DNA from: Hydrogenophaga crassostreae
GTDB lineage: Bacteria; Pseudomonadota; Gammaproteobacteria; Burkholderiales; Burkholderiaceae_C
Assembly (NCBI RefSeq): GCF_001761385.1
Contig: NZ_CP017476.1
Coordinates: 1,601,501-1,665,500 of the forward strand
Direction: 5' to 3'
DNA length: 64,000 nucleotides
Shown: piece after piece, positions 51,607 through 60,598 of the stretch
Position numbering within the stretch: position 1 is the stretch's first letter
Layout of the letters: each line of letters starts with the position of its first letter
Program-made: the position numbers and the translations under genes
The notes under the pieces: model-generated
The model's database searches: none
The model's input: the letters and a program-made list of their open reading frames with translations, nothing else
Told to the model about the DNA's origin: nothing

Positions 51607-52485
51607 ATGACACAGCCCACCATCGGGTTCATCGGCCTCGGCCAGATGGGCAGCAACATGGTCGAAAATCTGCAAAACAAGGGCTTCAAGCTGGTTGTGA
51701 TGGGTCGCAACAAAGAAGCGGTCGCCGCCGTGTTGGCCCGAGGCGCTGTCGAAGCCCAATCACCCGCTGCGCTGGCTGCCGCCTGCGACATCATCATGCT
51801 GTGCGTCACGACTTCTGAAGTGGTGGAGTCGCTGGTTTACGGCGAAAACGGCATACTCGCCGGCATCAAGGCAGGCGCGGTGGTGATCGATTTCGGCACC
51901 TCCATCCCGGCCTCCACCCGCAAGATCGGCGCAGACCTCGCCGCCATTGGCGCCGGCATGATCGACGCGCCGCTGGGCCGCACGCCAGCCCACGCCAAAG
52001 AAGGCAAGTTGAACATCATGGCCGCCGGCGACAAAGCCACCTTCGACGAAGTCAAGCCCGTGCTCGACCAGCAAGGCGAAAACATCTTTTACATGGGCGC
52101 ACTGGGCGCAGGCCACACCACCAAGCTGATCAACAACTTCATGGGCATGACCACCGTGTCCGCCATGTCGCAGGCGTTTGCCGTGGCCGAGCGCGCGGGC
52201 GTGGACCGCCAGCAGCTGTTCGACATCATGTCCACCGGCCCTTCCAATTCCCCCTTCATGGGCTTTTGCAAAAACTACGCCGTGGACGGCGTGAGCAACC
52301 TCGGCTTCTCCATCGCCAACGCCAACAAGGATCTCGGCTACTTCCTTGAAATGGTCAAAAACCTGGGCACCCGCGCCCAGATCGCCGAAGGCACCTCCGC
52401 CAACCTCCAGGCCGCTGTGGATGCGGGCATGGGCAATGGCAACGTGCCAGAGATCTTTGACTACTTTCTCAAGCTGAAGAACTGA
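51607..52485 (+). CDS. NAD(P)-dependent beta-hydroxyacid dehydrogenase (HIBADH family)
   Basis: 292 residues. The N-terminal Rossmann domain has GFIGLGQMGSNMVENL. The substrate motif is IDAPLGRTPAHAKEGKLNIM, and the catalytic lysine lies in GAGHTTKLINNFM, with an all-alpha C-terminal domain after it. Family members reduce or oxidise 3-hydroxyisobutyrate, tartronate semialdehyde or similar 3-hydroxy acids; the precise substrate cannot be read. CAGGAG precedes ATG 51607. A LacI-type operator upstream suggests sugar- or acid-induced expression. Confidence 0.92.
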   Translation: MTQPTIGFIGLGQMGSNMVENLQNKGFKLVVMGRNKEAVAAVLARGAVEAQSPAALAAACDIIMLCVTTSEVVESLVYGENGILAGIKAGAVVIDFGTSIPASTRKIGADLAAIGAGMIDAPLGRTPAHAKEGKLNIMAAGDKATFDEVKPVLDQQGENIFYMGALGAGHTTKLINNFMGMTTVSAMSQAFAVAERAGVDRQQLFDIMSTGPSNSPFMGFCKNYAVDGVSNLGFSIANANKDLGYFLEMVKNLGTRAQIAEGTSANLQAAVDAGMGNGNVPEIFDYFLKLKN

Positions 52486-52508
52486 CTGAAGAAAACGGGG
52501 GAAGGCAG

Positions 52509-52561
52509 CGGTCCTTGCTGTTCTCGGCCCGGTGGATGGTCGGGTGAACAGGCAAGGACCG
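52509..52561. repeat. Imperfect inverted repeat downstream of the dehydrogenase gene
   Basis: CGGTCCTTGC and GCAAGGACCG are perfect 10-base arms around a 33-base spacer, and the pairing extends inward through TGTTC/GAACA with one bulge. It begins 23 bases after the dehydrogenase stop. It lacks a T-run and may be a transcript-end structure. Confidence 0.6.
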
Positions 52562-52669
52562 ATGCCCATGTTGGATCAAGGCTCCAACGAAGCCGCTGTT
52601 CGCCATCGAGCTGGTGACGTTCGTCATCAAGCTTGCAGCCCTCGGCGTTCACGGATAAGGCGTCACCAG

Positions 52670-52843
52670 ATCGTTGGCGTTGAAGGTGGTATTCCAGCTC
52701 TGCAAGACCTGTGCGACGGGTTCCGGGTCGAGGCCCACATCATCACGAAAGCGCAAGATAACGCGCTGGTTCGCGATGGCACCGCTCGGCGCGTGGACGC
52801 AGGTGAGGGAAGTCGGTGCTGTGACGCCGGAGCGGAGATTTGA
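52670..52843 (+). pseudogene. Decayed copy of the HlyD-adaptor C-terminal region
   Basis: Translation gives VGVEGGIPALQDLCDGFRVE, then ITKAQDNALVRDGTARRVDA. The intact adaptor at 50246 has VAVEGGATALQGLGDGFRVE, then VTKAQDDALLAPSAALVRDG. The copy lacks the six-residue LAPSAA step and loses similarity after about 52815. No start codon or upstream adaptor sequence accompanies it; the rest of the 52486-52872 gap holds no gene. It indicates a partial duplication of the operon tail beyond the dehydrogenase gene. Confidence 0.8.
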
Positions 52844-52872
52844 CCGCTGGAGCCTCAGTTGCCATGGGCCCG

Positions 52873-54297
52873 CTATTCGGGCTGGATGTTTTGATTGAAG
52901 CGAAACACATTGCCCGGATCGAAGCGCTTCTTGATTTGGGCCAGGCGGGTGTAATTTTTGCCAAACGCATCGCGGGTCAGTTCATCGCTGTCGGCATCCT
53001 GGCCGGCAAAATTGAGGTACAGACGCCCTTCGTGCGCGTGTTTTCGGGCCCTATTCCAGGCCGACCGTGTCCACCCTATGACCTTTTCGTCATCCGCCGC
53101 GTTGCGCCAGACGGAATCGAGCGAGTACATCCACCCGAATGAGCGGTCCCCGAAGGCGGTGGCGTCGGCCGGGATGGCCGCTGTCGCACCGCCAAAATTC
53201 CAGAACGAACTGAGGGAATGATCGGACGGCGATGCAGCGGCGTTTTCGATCGCTTCGTCAATGGCAAGGTCTGTCAGCTCCGTCATCAGATGGCTCTTCC
53301 AGTAACAACGGAAATCACCCGCTGGAAACAACGCATCGAACAGCTTCTGGACTTCGCAATAGGGCATCTGCCCTGAAAAATCGGCGACCATCGGGCCCAG
53401 TTCCCTGAGCGGTTGCAAAATGCGCTGCCCCTCGACCGCATCACCCGCATAAACAGCGGCCAGCGTGTAGCAACGTGTCCCCCAGAAGGCCTCTGGGTAG
53501 TCTGCGCTGGCGGCGACGGTAGAGAACTCGCAGATGGACCCGACCACATCGTTTTTGTCGGCGAGAAAGTCGCGCCAGAACTGGATCGGACCGGCACCCG
53601 CTGCCAAGGGGTAGATCGGTGCGGCGAACATCACTGCTGGGCCTACGGGATGCAGTTTGAATTCGAAACTCACGACCACGCCGAAGTTGCCGCCACCGCC
53701 CCGGATGGCCCAGAACAGGTCTGGGTTTTCCGACAGGCTGGCGCGAATCAAGGCGCCATCTGCCGTGACGATATCCACAGCCAGAAGGTTGTCGATACAG
53801 AGCCCGTGCGCGCTGCGCAACCAGCCAACGCCACCGCTTAGCGTCAGGCCCGCAACCCCAGTGTCGGAAACGAGCCCTCCGGGTGTTGCCAGCCCATGGG
53901 CTTGGGTCGCCGCGTCGACGTCGGCCCAAAGCGCGCCGCCCTGCACGGTCACGATTTTTGCACCGGGGTTCACTTTGACGTTGCGCATTTGCGAGAGATC
54001 GATCATCAGGGCGCTGTCACCCACCGCATGCCCCGCCACGTTGTGGGCACCGGCCCGAATCGAGACCGGCAGGCCATGTGCACCCGCGAACCTGACGGAG
54101 CCGATGACATCATCAATCGACCTGCAGCGGCTGATGGCCAACGGGCGGCGATCGATCATGGCGTTCCAGACCGAGCGTGCACCGTCATACGCTGCATCTT
54201 GTGGTGTCAACAGCTCACAGGACAAACCGGTCTTGAGCGCCGCCAATTCGAGCGCGAGCGCGCCCGCGATGGGTGCGTCTGGTGTTGCGTGGCTCAT
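52873..54297 (-). CDS. FAD-binding oxidoreductase, berberine-bridge type
   Basis: 474 residues from ATG 54297. The PCMH-type FAD domain begins at residue 55 (RSIDDVIGSVRFAGAHGLPV), with the attachment-region histidine in IRAGAHNVAGHAVGD. VQGGALWADVDAATQAHGLA and GGLVSDTGVAGLTLSGGVGW are typical. A BBE domain closes the protein (FGKNYTRLAQIKKRFDPGNV, then FRFNQNIQP). Such enzymes oxidise sugars or secondary metabolites, often with covalent FAD. The gene is divergent from a GlxA-type regulator gene about 150 bases away. No signal peptide is present. Confidence 0.93.
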   Translation of the reverse strand: MSHATPDAPIAGALALELAALKTGLSCELLTPQDAAYDGARSVWNAMIDRRPLAISRCRSIDDVIGSVRFAGAHGLPVSIRAGAHNVAGHAVGDSALMIDLSQMRNVKVNPGAKIVTVQGGALWADVDAATQAHGLATPGGLVSDTGVAGLTLSGGVGWLRSAHGLCIDNLLAVDIVTADGALIRASLSENPDLFWAIRGGGGNFGVVVSFEFKLHPVGPAVMFAAPIYPLAAGAGPIQFWRDFLADKNDVVGSICEFSTVAASADYPEAFWGTRCYTLAAVYAGDAVEGQRILQPLRELGPMVADFSGQMPYCEVQKLFDALFPAGDFRCYWKSHLMTELTDLAIDEAIENAAASPSDHSLSSFWNFGGATAAIPADATAFGDRSFGWMYSLDSVWRNAADDEKVIGWTRSAWNRARKHAHEGRLYLNFAGQDADSDELTRDAFGKNYTRLAQIKKRFDPGNVFRFNQNIQPE

Positions 54298-54449
54298 GAT
54301 GTGGCTCCTGTGATGGGGACGGTGGCATCTTTGGGAAAGGCAATTCATACTAGGGTGGTAGGGGCGCGCTCGTAAGAGGCGGATGTGACAGGATCAAGGC
54401 ATATCGGACACCAGCATTCAGGAAGTTGTATCAACAGAGCGCAATTCCG

Positions 54450-55484
54450 ATGAATCCATCGCACACCCCGACCATCGTTTTACTGGCGGCGGAAAGCACC
54501 TCGCCATCCGTTCTGTATGGCTTGTTTGATGTGCTGTATTCCGTGGGTGCGGTGTTCCTGGACATGACCGTTGGCAAGCCGGGGCCCGAGTCCATGGAGG
54601 TAAAGATCGTTTCCAAGGACGGCCTGCCCTTCCGGTGCATTGGCGGCATCGCGGTCGAGCCCCATGCCGCCATCTTCGATATTCGCAACGCGGACGCGGT
54701 GGTGGTCTGCGACATGTACAACCCCATTGACCTGGCGCCGATCGGCCAATATCCGGAATTCACCACATGGCTGCAGGTCATGCACAAGCAGGGCGCGCTC
54801 ATCAGCTCGGTGTGTTCCGGCACGCTGGTGCTGGCGGAAGCCGGGCTGCTGAATGGGCGCGAAGCTGCGGCACACTGGGCCTACGGCGAGCTTTTCGCAG
54901 AGCACTATCCGGACATCCGAATGCGCAAAGACAGCGTGCTTTGCCTGAGCGAGGTCGACGACAGAATCGTCACCGCTGGCGGTGTCACCTCGTGGCAGGA
55001 TTTGGCGTTGTACCTGATTGCGCGTTTTTGTGGCCATCGGCAGGCCTGCGAAACAGCCAAAGTCCATTTGCTCGCTGGGCACGAAGACGGGCAACTGCCC
55101 TTCGCGGCCATGAACCGCCGGGTGGGCGCCGAAGACAAGGTGGTTTCGCAGTGTCAATCCTGGATAGCGGACAACTACGCCTTGCCCAACCCGGTTCGGG
55201 TCATGGCCGAACGCGCCGGATTGAATACCCGTACGTTGTCGCGCCGATTTCAAGCTGCAACAGGCCATTCACCGATTGGTTATGTGCAGGGTCTTCGGGT
55301 CGAAGAGGCCAAGCGCATGCTTGAGGATGACGTGGCCTCTATCGACGACGTCGGTGTGGCCGTTGGCTACGATGATCCTGCGTCTTTTCGTCGCCTGTTC
55401 CGTCGGAAGACCGGTCTCTCTCCGGCGGCATACCGCAAAAAATTTGCGTGCATCCGGTCGTTTGACAGGGCGCCGCCGCGTTAA
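54450..55484 (+). CDS. GlxA-family regulator: DJ-1/PfpI plus AraC domains
   Basis: 344 residues from ATG 54450. The N-terminal DJ-1/PfpI-like domain (IVLLAAESTSPSVLYGLFDV, SSVCSGTLVLAEAGLLNG, with Cys at the elbow) senses an unknown signal. It is followed by an AraC DNA-binding domain: RVMAERAGLNTRTLSRRFQA, then IDDVGVAVGYDDPASFRRLF and the closing TGLSPAAYRKKF. It is divergent from the berberine-bridge oxidase gene and likely regulates it. A TTG-free upstream ATG at 54426 is an alternative start that would add eight residues. Confidence 0.92.
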   Translation: MNPSHTPTIVLLAAESTSPSVLYGLFDVLYSVGAVFLDMTVGKPGPESMEVKIVSKDGLPFRCIGGIAVEPHAAIFDIRNADAVVVCDMYNPIDLAPIGQYPEFTTWLQVMHKQGALISSVCSGTLVLAEAGLLNGREAAAHWAYGELFAEHYPDIRMRKDSVLCLSEVDDRIVTAGGVTSWQDLALYLIARFCGHRQACETAKVHLLAGHEDGQLPFAAMNRRVGAEDKVVSQCQSWIADNYALPNPVRVMAERAGLNTRTLSRRFQAATGHSPIGYVQGLRVEEAKRMLEDDVASIDDVGVAVGYDDPASFRRLFRRKTGLSPAAYRKKFACIRSFDRAPPR

Positions 55485-55784
55485 GGATGGGGTTCAATAT
55501 TTCGCCTGAAGGAATCGGGGCATGACTTTGCTTCGCACCGTTTTCAGAATGATGGTTCTCTGGTTCTAAGCGGCTCAGCGAGGCAGAGGTGGCAGAGTTT
55601 TGGGATCGGCACTGAGGGTTGGGTCTGCCTTTTTGCCTCCCACATCCCGATCGATGTCACAGGCCAAAACGCGCAAGGACTCCCCTTGTCGCGTGATGAG
55701 CCATGCAGGGTTTTTCGAGATGCTTTTGGTCACCTATCCATACACTGACACTTTGTGCCGAGACTTGATGTACGGATGTTCGCC
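55485..55784. other. Intergenic region with a small antitoxin-like fragment
   Basis: About 300 bases. At 55568-55615 the plus strand reads KRLSEAEVAEFWDRH followed by a stop. This resembles the N-terminus of CopG/BrnA-type antitoxins (SEAEVAEFWD), but a stop codon lies just upstream and no toxin gene is present. It is a fragment, not a gene. A promoter for the next gene is expected near 55730. Confidence 0.4.
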
Positions 55785-56204
55785 ATGACGCAAACGACTG
55801 TTCCAGAGGTGACCGCAGAGGTATTGCAGGCCTTTGCCGATGCGTGGAACCGCCATGACGTTGATGCGCTCATGTCGTTCATGCCCGACGACTGTGTTTT
55901 TGAATCTTCCGCGGGCTCGGAGGTGTGCGGATCTCGTTACGTTGGCACGGCCGCTGTGCGAGCGGGCTACGCCGAGGTCTGGGCCACTTTTCCCGATGCC
56001 CACTGGGGCAATGCGCGCCATTTTGTCCAGGGTGACCGGGGCGTTTCGGAGTGGACGTTCACGGGAACTCGGGCGGACGGCACGCGCGTCGAAGTGCATG
56101 GCTGCGATCTGTTTACCTTTCGGGATGGCAAGATTTTCTTGAAGAACTCCTGCCGCAAGATCCGCCCGCCGTTGGCGGGTTCGGACACGGGTTCACACCA
56201 GTGA
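55785..56204 (+). CDS. NTF2-like / SnoaL-type protein
   Basis: 139 residues from ATG 55785. A cone-shaped alpha+beta NTF2-like fold is indicated by VLQAFADAWNRHDVDALMSF, MPDDCVFESSAG, GTAAVRAGYAEVWATFPDA and GCDLFTFRDGKIFLKNSCRK. Members are isomerases, dehydratases or binding proteins, and the ligand is unknown. Ten residues upstream in the same frame (PRLDVRMFA) could be coding but lack a ribosome-binding site. It is the first of three plus-strand small genes. Confidence 0.88.
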   Translation: MTQTTVPEVTAEVLQAFADAWNRHDVDALMSFMPDDCVFESSAGSEVCGSRYVGTAAVRAGYAEVWATFPDAHWGNARHFVQGDRGVSEWTFTGTRADGTRVEVHGCDLFTFRDGKIFLKNSCRKIRPPLAGSDTGSHQ

Positions 56205-56434
56205 TGCTCAAGCGCTGGGGCAAGACCCCATACTTTCCTCCAGAGTTCGGTTCCTTCAGCGGCGCTTAGTCACCCATGGCTCCCGCGGTGGTGGCACCCT
56301 GAGGTATCTTCGACCGCGCGGCGCAAGACCGGCCGCCTGTTAGTCGATCAAGCCAACTGGCCATCCATTGCTCAGGCAGCTGGCGAAGCTTCGCACCTCA
56401 CTTTGAACCCAACAACTCAGGAGACATTCAGAAC

Positions 56435-56836
56435 ATGTTCAATCACATCATGGTCGGAACCAGCGATATCGAGGCATCCAAGCGGTTTTACGACGCCTTG
56501 CTCGCGGTGCTCGGTGTTGGCGAGCCGATGCGAAGCGTGGCGGGTAGCGGCCATGTCCGGTATTTCTACCGCCACGAAGGCGGTACGTTTGGCATCAGCG
56601 AGCCCATCAACGGCGAAGCCGCCTGTGGCGCCAATGGCGGCACCATCGGCTTCAAGTGCACCTCGCCCGAGCAGGTGACGGCGTTTCATGACGTGGGTGT
56701 GGCGAATGGCGGTACGTCCATCGAAGAGGCCCCGGGGTTGCGCGAGGGTGCCATGGGCGCGCTGTACCTGTCGTATGTGCGCGATCCGGACGGCAACAAG
56801 CTGTGCGCGCTGTTCCGGCCTCAAACGGTCGGCTGA
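56435..56836 (+). CDS. VOC family (glyoxalase/bleomycin-resistance-like) protein
   Basis: 133 residues with one complete vicinal-oxygen-chelate unit: FNHIMVGTSDIEASKRFYDA with a metal His, FGISEPINGEAACGANGGTI, and AMGALYLSYVRDPDGNKLCA ending in the second metal-binding half. Typical activities are lactoylglutathione lyase, dioxygenase or antibiotic binding, which I cannot tell apart here. The start near CAGGAGACATTCAGAAC has a good ribosome-binding site. Its stop precedes the next gene's start by 17 bases. Confidence 0.9.
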   Translation: MFNHIMVGTSDIEASKRFYDALLAVLGVGEPMRSVAGSGHVRYFYRHEGGTFGISEPINGEAACGANGGTIGFKCTSPEQVTAFHDVGVANGGTSIEEAPGLREGAMGALYLSYVRDPDGNKLCALFRPQTVG

Positions 56837-56853
56837 GCCTGCGGGAGGCTCTG

Positions 56854-57291
56854 GTGAGGCCAGTTGCAGGATCGCACGCCCTGCGCTTCGCCAGCTTTGT
56901 TCGACGCAGCGGCCGCCGAACGCTCCTGATCGCCGCGAGCCTCGTTGTGCTGACCGCAGCCGACCAGACGCAAGCGCAATCGGCCGGCCTGGGCCGGGTT
57001 CGCACCCTTGAAACTCCGGGCTTCACGGTTCACATCGAGGTCACATGCGCCGAAGGCGAGGTCACTTGCGACCGCGTGTTCTACCGAGCCGAAAGCAGGC
57101 GAACAAAACAGGTCCTGACGCTCAGGGGATCGACCCGCCACAGCTTGTGTGCGGACGGAATCACACCTTGCCGCTTTCTCGGATACACGTTCGAGAACGG
57201 TGCCGTGACCTGCTTCGTCAGCGATGCCGGTGAACTCTTGGTGCGGGAGGGTACACAGGTCTTGGTGGAGGAGTCGGGCGAATGGCAATAG
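56854..57291 (+). CDS. Small exported protein
   Basis: 145 residues starting at GTG 56854, which has GGGAGG five bases upstream; an open frame extends into the VOC gene. The N-terminus is basic and then hydrophobic (TLLIAASLVVLTAADQTQAQ), a signal peptide with cleavage after AQA. The mature part has several cysteines (TCAEGEVTCDRVFY, CADGITPCRFLG, TCFVSDAGELL) and is beta-rich. I do not recognise the family, but it looks like a small periplasmic protein. It converges on the acyl-CoA ligase gene. Confidence 0.72.
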   Translation: MRPVAGSHALRFASFVRRSGRRTLLIAASLVVLTAADQTQAQSAGLGRVRTLETPGFTVHIEVTCAEGEVTCDRVFYRAESRRTKQVLTLRGSTRHSLCADGITPCRFLGYTFENGAVTCFVSDAGELLVREGTQVLVEESGEWQ

Positions 57292-57464
57292 CGATGGGCT
57301 GCGCTGTGCCCCCGTCGCGCAAACCCGGATGAGCGCGCAACCAACCGGTTCGGAAAAGCGGCAACCCCTGTGGTCGTGCGGCCCGGCATCGGATGGTTCA
57401 CATCATTTGTGATTCGGGCAGCGTTGACCATCACTTGGGTCACGGGCCGGACCCTGCCGACGGG

Positions 57465-59159
57465 TCACTGTTGCTGGTCTTCCTTTTGTTGCAAGAGGCG
57501 CCACATCACTTTTCCGCTGCCACTCTTGGGCAGTGCCTCGATGAACTGCACCTGACGAGGCACCTTGTAGGCGGCCATGTTCTGGCGGCACCAGGCAAGG
57601 ATCTCTTCGGGCGACGTGTCATTGTGGGTGGGGCGCAAGACCAGCACGGCTTTGACCGATTCGCCGCGGTAGGCATCGCGGGTTGAAATCACACAAGCCT
57701 CCTGTATGGCCGGATGCTTGAACAACATCAATTCAATCTCCGCTGGCCACACTTTGAAGCCACTGGCGTTGATCATGCGTTTCAGGCGGTCCGTGATGAA
57801 GAAGTAACCCTCGTCATCGATGCGGGCCATGTCTCCGGAGCGAAAGAAGCGCTTGCCATCCAGTTCCACGAAGGCCGACTCGGTGTCGTCCCGACGCTTC
57901 CAGTAGCCCTGGAATACCTGGGGGCCGTGGATGACGATCTCGCCCGATTGCCCGGGAGCCAATGCCTGAAGCGTTTCCGGGTCTACCACCCGAGCATCTG
58001 CACTCAGGAATGGGATGCCCAGGCACTGCTGCTTGGCGTGTGCCGGTGGGTTGGCATGAGACGGGCCAGCCGTTTCGGTCAACCCGTAGGCCTCCTGGTA
58101 GGAGAGGTTGAACTCTTCCAGCAGCCGCTGCGCCACCGCTTGCGGCATGGCCGCACCACCTCCGGCGATGCAGCGCAAGCTCGACAAGTCGTAGCGCTTG
58201 AAGTGGGGGCTCGCCAACAGGTCGATGATCATGGTCGGAATGTTGATCCAGCTCGTGACCTTCCATCGGGATATCAGGTGCCCCCCCACATCGCGGTCCC
58301 AGCGTGGCATGACGACCATCGTCGCACCTGCTGCGATCGCCGCATGCAAGACGGCAACTATGCCTGTGATGTGAAACATGGGAACCACCGCCAGCGCAAT
58401 GGTTTCAACTGTCATGCCAAACCAAAGATTGCTGGCCAGGGCGTTGTGCATCACGCTGGAATGGTGGTGGACGCACCCCTTGGGCAGGCCGGTCGTTCCG
58501 CTGGTGTAGGGCAGCAGTGCAACGTCGTTTGCGCCAACCACGTGCTCGGGCGGCGGCATGTCGAGGGCCAGCAAGTGGGCCCATTTGTGTACATCGCCGC
58601 CCTCGAGCGTGGGCAGCGGGTGGACCTTGAGCAACCAGTCACGCCAGGCAAGGGCCATGGATGGTGTCTCCCGGGTCGCAGGATCAAGGCAGTCGGTGAA
58701 CGGGCTGACAACAAGGTGTTTCAGCCGCTCGGTCGGCGGCAAAGCGTTGCTGGCCGTGGCCAGCTCTCTCGCGAGGTCGCCGGTCGTGATGGCGATTTTT
58801 GCCTCCGAATCAGCGATGTAGTGTTTCAGTTCTGCAGCCAGGTTCATCGGGTTGACGGGAACCACCACCGCGTTGGCGCGCAGGATGGCCAGGTGCGCGA
58901 TCACCAGTTGCGGGGTGTTTTGCATGTCCACCAGCACGTGATCGCCGCGCTTCACGCCCAGGTCGCTCAGTGCACCGGCCAGGGCATCCACTTGCTGTCC
59001 GAGTTCGCGGTAGGTGGTCGATCGATCAAAAAAAACCATCGCCGGCTTCTCGGGCCAGCGTCGAACCGAAATCGCGAGGTTGTCCCAAAGTGACGTCGCG
59101 GGAACCCCAATGGCATGCGGAAGCCGATCGGGCCAGAAAGCTTGGTGTGTGGGTTGCAT
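57465..59159 (-). CDS. Acyl-CoA ligase (class I adenylate-forming)
   Basis: 564 residues. Motifs: LPYTSGTTGLPKGCVHHHSS near residue 230, the A5-type YGLTETAG, the hinge RSGDMARIDDEGYFFITDRL near residue 430, and the C-terminal lysine in PKSGSGKVMWRLL. It activates a carboxylic acid to its CoA ester. It is the last gene of the minus-strand cluster, 116 bases after the TRAP large permease. That placement suggests it activates the imported substrate, for example an aromatic or medium-chain acid; substrate identity is inference. A second such enzyme occurs at 761. Confidence 0.93.
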   Translation of the reverse strand: MQPTHQAFWPDRLPHAIGVPATSLWDNLAISVRRWPEKPAMVFFDRSTTYRELGQQVDALAGALSDLGVKRGDHVLVDMQNTPQLVIAHLAILRANAVVVPVNPMNLAAELKHYIADSEAKIAITTGDLARELATASNALPPTERLKHLVVSPFTDCLDPATRETPSMALAWRDWLLKVHPLPTLEGGDVHKWAHLLALDMPPPEHVVGANDVALLPYTSGTTGLPKGCVHHHSSVMHNALASNLWFGMTVETIALAVVPMFHITGIVAVLHAAIAAGATMVVMPRWDRDVGGHLISRWKVTSWINIPTMIIDLLASPHFKRYDLSSLRCIAGGGAAMPQAVAQRLLEEFNLSYQEAYGLTETAGPSHANPPAHAKQQCLGIPFLSADARVVDPETLQALAPGQSGEIVIHGPQVFQGYWKRRDDTESAFVELDGKRFFRSGDMARIDDEGYFFITDRLKRMINASGFKVWPAEIELMLFKHPAIQEACVISTRDAYRGESVKAVLVLRPTHNDTSPEEILAWCRQNMAAYKVPRQVQFIEALPKSGSGKVMWRLLQQKEDQQQ

Positions 59160-59275
59160 GGGCGGTATCGGGTCGTTGCCGGGTTGCGCCGCGGCTTTCT
59201 CGCGGTCAGCGCATGGGGGTGCTTGCCTTTGAGCGCGTCAGGCAGGCACTTGTCGGTTCGTGGGTGGGCGGGTCG

Positions 59276-60598
59276 TCATTTCAGCAGCACCAGGCTGATC
59301 TGGGGAAAGGCCATCAGCAGCAGCAGCACCGCCAGCATGGTCAGCGTGAACGGCGCGGTACCGCGGAAGATGTCGCCCAGCCGGATATCCAGCGTATTGC
59401 CCAGCGTGCTCTTGATCACGTAGGCACTGAGCCCAAAGGGCGGCGTGAGCAGCCCGATCTCCACGGCCACCACGGTGATCACCCCGAACCAGATCAGGTT
59501 CAGGTCGAACTGCTGCGCCATCGGCAGCATCAGCGGCAGCACGATCAGCAGGATCGAGGTGGAGTCGATCACGGTGCCCAGCAAGATGATGATGAGCACA
59601 TAGATCAGCATGAACGCCACCACGCCCAGACCCGCCATCGACATCCACTCCAGCATCGCCTGCGGTGTGCCGCTCATGGCCAGCATGCGGGTGTAGATGT
59701 TGGCGCAGATGATGAGAAAGCTCACCGACACCGTGACATGGCCGGTCTCGGTCAACACGCCCCAGAAGCTGCGCAGCGTGAGCTTGCGTTTGAGCACCGC
59801 AATCAACAGCGCCACCAGGGCCCCCACCGCGCCGGCCTCGGTGGCGGTGAAGAAGCCGGCGTAGATGCCGCCGAGGATGGACGCGATCAGCACCACGATG
59901 GGCACGAACTTGGCCGCCATCTCGCTCAGCGGCATCAGCTCGCCGGTGTCCACATCTTGTGGTTTGCCGTCGAGAAACACCATGGTCGGCCGCAAATAGG
60001 CCATGCCGATGATGACCACCGCAAACGCCACCGCCAGGATCAGCCCGGGCAGGATGCCGGCCGTGAACAGGTCGCCCACCGACTGGTCCGACAGAAAGCC
60101 GTAAAGGATCATCAGCAGACTGGGCGGGATCAGCATGCCCAGCACCGAAGAGCCCGCCACCACGCCGACGGCGAAGCGCGGCTGGTAGCCAAAGCGCAGC
60201 ATCTGCGGCACGGCCACGCGGGAGAACACGGCGGCCGATGCGATGGAGATGCCGGTGATGGCCGCGAAGATGGCGTTGGCGGCGACCGTGGCCACCCCCA
60301 GGCCGCCGCGGATGCGCCGGAACGCCTGGTTGGCGACCTCGAACGCATCCTTGCCGATGTCGGCATAGGCCACCAGAAACCCGGTCAGTACAAACAGGGG
60401 AACGACACCGAAGATGTGGCTGGCAATGGAGTCGCTGGCCGCCTGGGCGAGCAGGCTGGCGGCGATTTCGGGGTCGCCGCGCATCAGCCACACGCCGATG
60501 AAACTGAGCAGGCCCAGGGTGATGGCCACGTGAAGGCCACCGTAGATGAAGATCAGCATGAGGGCCAGGGAGCCCAGGGCAATGGTGACGTTGCTCAC
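59276..60598 (-). CDS. TRAP transporter large permease (DctM)
   Basis: 440 residues starting at GTG 60598, which overlaps the stop of the small permease gene (GTGA). About 12 membrane helices carry the DctM signatures: FVLTGFLVAYADIGKDAFEV, GISIASAAVFSRVAVPQM, GMLIPPSLLMILYGFLSDQS, FFTATEAGAVGALVALLI and VEIGLLTPPFGLSAYVIKST. It forms the sodium-driven channel of a tripartite periplasmic transporter. A longer frame with an ATG further upstream is less likely because of the tight coupling to the dctQ-type gene. Confidence 0.95.
   Translation of the reverse strand: MSNVTIALGSLALMLIFIYGGLHVAITLGLLSFIGVWLMRGDPEIAASLLAQAASDSIASHIFGVVPLFVLTGFLVAYADIGKDAFEVANQAFRRIRGGLGVATVAANAIFAAITGISIASAAVFSRVAVPQMLRFGYQPRFAVGVVAGSSVLGMLIPPSLLMILYGFLSDQSVGDLFTAGILPGLILAVAFAVVIIGMAYLRPTMVFLDGKPQDVDTGELMPLSEMAAKFVPIVVLIASILGGIYAGFFTATEAGAVGALVALLIAVLKRKLTLRSFWGVLTETGHVTVSVSFLIICANIYTRMLAMSGTPQAMLEWMSMAGLGVVAFMLIYVLIIILLGTVIDSTSILLIVLPLMLPMAQQFDLNLIWFGVITVVAVEIGLLTPPFGLSAYVIKSTLGNTLDIRLGDIFRGTAPFTLTMLAVLLLLMAFPQISLVLLK

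Noticed and set aside
55568..55615. Possible toxin-antitoxin module
   Set aside because: Only about 15 antitoxin-like codons remain with stops on both sides, and no toxin gene is present.
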